From Reticulitermes lucifugus (Eukaryota; Arthropoda; Insecta; Blattodea; Rhinotermitidae): a stretch of DNA of 64,000 nt. Below, piece after piece: positions 60,501-64,000 of the stretch (its first letter is position 1; every line of letters starts with the position of its first letter). The translations under genes were made by a program, and so were the position numbers. The DNA lies in the NCBI GenBank assembly GCA_026260175.1, contig JAKCWW010000712.1, positions 28,265 through 92,264 on the forward strand, read 5' to 3'. A model generated the notes under the pieces. That model was not told the origin of the DNA. It was given only the letters and a program-made list of their open reading frames with translations, and made no database searches.

Positions 60501-60634
60501 CTCTTAATAGAACCAGGGGTTTTCAGTATTGGTGATATCAAATTTTGCCATTGGATCCAATTGCAAATCACTTCTCAGTTTCAATTCTAATAATTGCTGT
60601 TCTAAGAACCAGTTTTAGTCTCCTTTGCAGGCAT

Positions 60635-60955
60635 AAAGGGGCTCTTAGCTTTGTCATGTTTGTCTGTCCACACGGAACAGAGCGACTTCCACTGGATGGA
60701 GTTGATGGCGTTGGATGAGATCATGAGTTGGGACTTTTACAAAATTTTGTGAACATTTCAGTTTTGGTTAAAATCAGACAAAATAAAATATGTTTTACAT
60801 TGAAACGTACATACGTTTCTGATCTCGTGAGATTGGTCTTCACCATTGTTCTTTGTGATATACATACTGAGGCCAAAGGAACAGTGTTTATAATTGAGAC
60901 AGACTTTTTGTTTTGTGAGGCCGAAGAAACAGTTGAGTATCAAGCATGATTGATT
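60635..60955 (+). repeat. Unclassified interspersed repeat
   Basis: The + strand reads, with stops, VCPHGTERLPLDGVDG followed by pieces such as LVKIRQNK and RTYVSDLVRLVF. I recognise this pattern (PHGTTRLPLDGF and so on) from spurious proteins in large polyneopteran genomes. Class unknown. Confidence 0.4.
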
Positions 60956-61550
60956 ACAAGTATCGAATGTTTTTAGAAATTATTCTCAAATTTAACATCT
61001 CGGGAGAATAACATAGTGAATGCACCAGAAGTGTTACTATCTGCGGACGTTTTCCCACTTATTTATTATACTCCCATCTCCTAGTACGTTTCCTACATGG
61101 CCATTCTTCTCACTCACCTTTCTCATGAAACCTCCGTATGCAGATCATGTTTTACCATTTCTAGCTACATGTTTGTACAGTTCATATTATAGTGTTTTTA
61201 GCTCCCCCAAAAAAGAGAAAGGTATATATCATAAATGTTCTACATTAATTAATTAATTTCTCTCCTATTCACTGTTACTTTATATACAGTATGAGACGAA
61301 CTCATAGGTTCTTTCTTCACATAAGGAACCGTGTTTTACAGGCTGCTATTGAACTGTCATCGCAAAATAATTAGGAATTGAAAATAAAACTTTAAACACT
61401 GGAAATTATGTTTATAGACTGCATTGCAGTGAAACAGTTTTGCTTGCAAACTGAATTGAATTGAAAGGAATTACCAGGATTCTTTGGTGAGGTTGAGGTG
61501 ACAGCTGCTGGGATGACAGCTAAAGATATATTCATGTTAAAACATTTCAG

Positions 61551-61701
61551 GTGTGCAACTGGAGAGGCCTGGCCATCCATAATGTTATCTTGCATCAAAG
61601 GACGGCAGTGTGACCCTCTTGCCAAGAAACCTGAACTTGACTGTGGCTCAAACCTTGCCTATGCTTACTTTGTCTCTTTCATATTTTTCTGCTCATTTCT
61701 G
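61551..61701 (+). CDS. cac: cac exon, domain IV selectivity filter to early S6
   Basis: A 151-bp exon (1 nt plus 50 codons) with acceptor acatttcag|G and donor CTG|gtaagt. The peptide reads [17 protein letters not shown], where the glutamate of TGEAW is the domain IV member of the EEEE Ca2+ selectivity ring. It continues through the cysteine-containing pore-S6 loop ([16 protein letters not shown]) to [15 protein letters not shown], the first half of S6. The leading G completes an arginine codon split with either pore-loop exon. Without either one, reading from CAG|GTG TGC hits TGA after 20 codons, so one 92-bp exon must always be included. Confidence 0.93.
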
Positions 61702-63342
61702 GTAAGTTTTTCAATAGATTTATTGTCACATTTATAAGGGAGAGAGATGTGCATGTATTTCAGTGCTGTGTTGCTTTTCATGAACTGAGTCTGTGAATCA
61801 AACTTCAGTCTTAATGAACACTGAGGTTGAGGATTCAGATCTTCTGGGCTGTGATGCTGTGTCATTGAATGAGTCATTCCTGGCCTTTTGAAAGTGTCGA
61901 GGAGTTTCTAGATCCTTGATCCTTGACTATGAAGGCAGTATTTTCTTTAAACAAAATTGGGAAACAATAACATAGCTACTCAGCATAATGACCTAGTGGA
62001 GCTCAATCCTCGGCATTTCTACTGTGGGACCCTCAAATCTTGCACAGTGTTGAGGTTGCAAGTCATGGGTGAATGCCACACTTGAGGTCAGGGAGACACT
62101 GATCATGAGTACTGGGTTTTAAGTCACACTGCCTAATCCCACTGCCCACCTCCCTGTTGTCAGTCTGTAGAACTGTTAAAATGTTGAATCATTATCATAT
62201 GATATGTTAGTGTCAAATATGATGACTCATATGAGCGGTTTTATATATAGAGATTGTAGTGATGTGTCCTTTACAAATTTTGTCAAGAAGGATGAATAGA
62301 AATAAAATGCTTTAAAATACAATACAATACAATACAGTACAGTTCAGTTCAGTTGATGAGGCTCACATATCTTCCTCAAGAGAAGGGAACCATGTACTTT
62401 TCTATCATTCATTGTTGTAATGTTTATGGCCATGGGTTTTAATAAAATGCACTAAATAAAAGAGTAAACATAATAAGTAATTTACTTTTTAGTGCAATGA
62501 AATTACCTGATTTGTCAGTGGAAATAAATAACAGACCAGGCCGTGATACCAGGTGACAAATATTGGAAGTGGAGGAAGGCATGCAGAGAGGAGGGAGACT
62601 GAGTTTATTGTACTCTATTATTAGGCTTTGAGAGGACTTGAATTTTCCTGCATTGTTTCTAAGAAGGGAGTGGCAATATGAACACCTAATTTTTATTACG
62701 TAGTGTGAATGTATGAAGGTTACTTATTCTTTGATATTGCATATGGATCATTTATTAGATGCAGCAGGCCAGACTTCCTTTGGTTTCCATAGTAACTAAA
62801 TATCATTGTTGCTTTAATTGTCGTCGTCGTCATACAATAGCCCGTGCATCAAGAAAGGAAACAAGATGCTCCAGTTAGTATGATTTCCTGTAACCTACCA
62901 GTGATGCTATACTCAAACAATATGAATTGTTTATACTGTTTTTCCCATCCTGTCAAACATGCAAGTTTGGGATTACTCCAAGCGTGATGTGGATCACGTA
63001 TAAAGGTTACCACCCAGATGTGACAGGAATTGAATGACGCATTAAACAAAGAATTTTGTTTGGGCTCAGGCTTTTTCTTGTGACAGCAAATTAACAATTT
63101 TTGTGATTTTTCTTTCGTACAACTGACAAATTTTGTATTTACATTTTTTCACTGTTAACAATTAGTTTCTGAGATATTAGAGCAAAACTGACCAATGAAT
63201 GGATACTCTGAATGATGCATACGTGTGTGTGTGTGCACATGCAGGTTATGGAGTTTGTAAAAGACTGGCTTGGTCTCATTTTCTTACTCCAAATTGTGGA
63301 TAAGATGAATCACATATTTGAGAATTTGTTTTGTATCTGTAG
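61702..63342 (+). other. Intron (1.6 kb) interrupting S6
   Basis: Contains a fold-back MITE at 61822-62042 and an AATAC-type short tandem run at 62315-62350. It ends with tgtatctgtag. The remaining sequence has a TG-rich patch near 63223-63240 and no other recognised element. Confidence 0.6.
61822..62042. mobile_element. Fold-back MITE copy
   Basis: ctgaggttgaggattcagat, cttctgggctgtgatgctg and tttgaaagtgtcgagg on the left. The right end is gggaccctcaaatct; the right inner arm is degraded. Confidence 0.6.
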
Positions 63343-63470
63343 ATGTTGAACCTGTTTGTGGCTGTTATTATGGACAACTTCGACTATTTGACGAGAGATT
63401 CATCCATATTGGGTGCTCACCACTTGGACGAGTTTGTCCGAATATGGGCCGAGTATGATCCAAATGCTAC
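63343..63470 (+). CDS. cac: cac exon, end of domain IV S6 and proximal C-terminus
   Basis: A 128-bp exon (42 codons plus 2 nt) with acceptor ctgtag|ATG and donor CTAC|gtgagt. The peptide [19 protein letters not shown] is the cytoplasmic end of S6. It is followed by [20 protein letters not shown], the start of the EF-hand-like region of the Cav C-terminus, and ends PNAT with a split codon. The pre-IQ and IQ calmodulin sites, and any active-zone-binding tail, lie beyond the window. Confidence 0.93.
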
Positions 63471-64000
63471 GTGAGTGTATAGTATATTCCTTTTATTAAA
63501 TCTTATGCATGCTTAAATGAAAATAAACATCTCTTGAAAACACCATTACGGTAAACTGGATAGCACACAACATGTAGAACTAGAAAATTTATCGCCCCTT
63601 ATCACAGATTAAATTTATATCTTTTAGTTTGAAATGTTTGCATATAACATAAGGTCAACATATGTCATGTCTGAGAAGTCTGGATAAATGGCATTGTAAT
63701 TTGTGCAAGTAATTTGAACTAGATGAAAGATGAGGAAGTCAGCTCAAACTATTATCAGCATAGCTATAACAAGTAATAGTTTAAATGTGACTTCAGGTAG
63801 TTACCAGTGCATCTCTTTCAAGGAGGACTGCACTAAAGCACAGTGGGAGTGCTGTAATGTGTTTTAGCATCATGTTATGTGAATATAAACTTTACTACTA
63901 AATGAATTTCACATTATATCCACCGTGCATTTTGATGACAATTCACAATTTCAAAAAACCAACAAATGCACTATATTATCAAGTATTGTTCAATATCCCC
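63471..64000 (+). other. Start of next intron
   Basis: Begins gtgagt after the C-terminal exon. It is AT-rich, with no repeat or exon recognised up to the window end. Confidence 0.6.

Larger units (their letters stand above)
56397..61550 (+). other. GC-AG intron (5.2 kb) after pore-loop exon B
   Basis: Begins gcaagt and ends aacatttcag. It contains a short hAT-type MITE with 12-bp terminal inverted repeats (57827-58054), two SINE copies (59865-59985 on -, 60264-60500 on +) and an unclassified insect repeat (60635-60955). The rest shows nothing recognisable. Confidence 0.6.
1..64000 (+). other. cac: Partial gene span: Cav2-type calcium channel alpha-1 (cacophony), domain IV
   Basis: Nine splice-bounded exons on the + strand encode, in order, domain IV of a voltage-gated Ca2+ channel pore subunit. 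Joining one member of each duplicated pair with the five constant exons gives 749 nt (249 codons plus 2 nt) with consistent phases and no stop. The S4 string [18 protein letters not shown], the S5 string ALPYVCLLIAMLFF, the filter TGEAWP and the S6 string [18 protein letters not shown] are hallmarks of Cav2 channels, as opposed to Cav1, Cav3, Nav or NALCN. In insects the single Cav2 gene is cacophony, the presynaptic channel that triggers transmitter release. The III-IV linker with S1 should lie upstream, and most of the C-terminal tail downstream. I saw no convincing exon for S1 before 8814. Intron sizes run from 1.6 to 14 kb. Confidence 0.9.

Overview
This is a stretch of animal (arthropod) genomic DNA holding the domain IV part of one very large, intron-rich gene on the + strand: a voltage-gated calcium channel alpha-1 subunit of the Cav2 (P/Q/N-type) class, the orthologue of insect cacophony (cac). 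Nine short coding exons, about 0.95 kb in total, lie in about 63 kb of AT-rich intron. The exon peptides assemble in order from the S1-S2 hairpin of domain IV through S3, the S4 voltage sensor, S5, the pore loop and S6 to the start of the cytoplasmic tail. Neither end of the gene is in the window. The repeat families (RTE-like non-LTR elements, fold-back MITEs, tRNA-derived SINEs, mariner, hAT and a jerky/Tigger-like relic) and the long introns suggest a large insect genome, probably a polyneopteran such as a cockroach or termite. That taxon is inferred from remembered repeat families.

Layout: 1-8813 intron with many fold-back MITEs and two non-LTR fragments; 8814-8924 exon S1-S2 version A; 8925-15612 intron with a broken mariner; 15613-15723 exon S1-S2 version B; 15724-29789 intron with two minisatellites and two non-LTR 3' ends; 29790-29873 exon S2-S3/S3; 29874-38509 intron with a Tigger-like relic, a SINE, a non-LTR element and a 40-bp minisatellite; 38510-38626 (or from 38489) exon S4; 38627-46780 intron with a full-length but dead mariner and a hAT relic; 46781-46846 exon S5; 46847-54617 intron; 54618-54709 exon pore-loop version A; 56305-56396 exon pore-loop version B; 56397-61550 intron; 61551-61701 exon with selectivity filter and S6 start; 63343-63470 exon with S6 end and proximal C-terminus.

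The main observation is that two parts of domain IV are encoded twice by pairs of exons of identical length and phase. The S1-S2 pair is 111 bp each, with 13 of 37 residues identical. The S5-to-pore pair is 92 bp each, with 17 of 31 residues identical. For the 92-bp pair, including both exons or neither shifts the frame and runs into a stop, so the two must be used as alternatives. Pore-loop exon B also uses a GC donor, and the S4 exon has two in-frame acceptors 21 bp apart. Together these could give up to eight forms of domain IV from one gene.

No other protein gene is supported. The remaining open frames are short, AT-rich or inside repeats. I found no tRNA or rRNA gene, no promoter and no CRISPR array.
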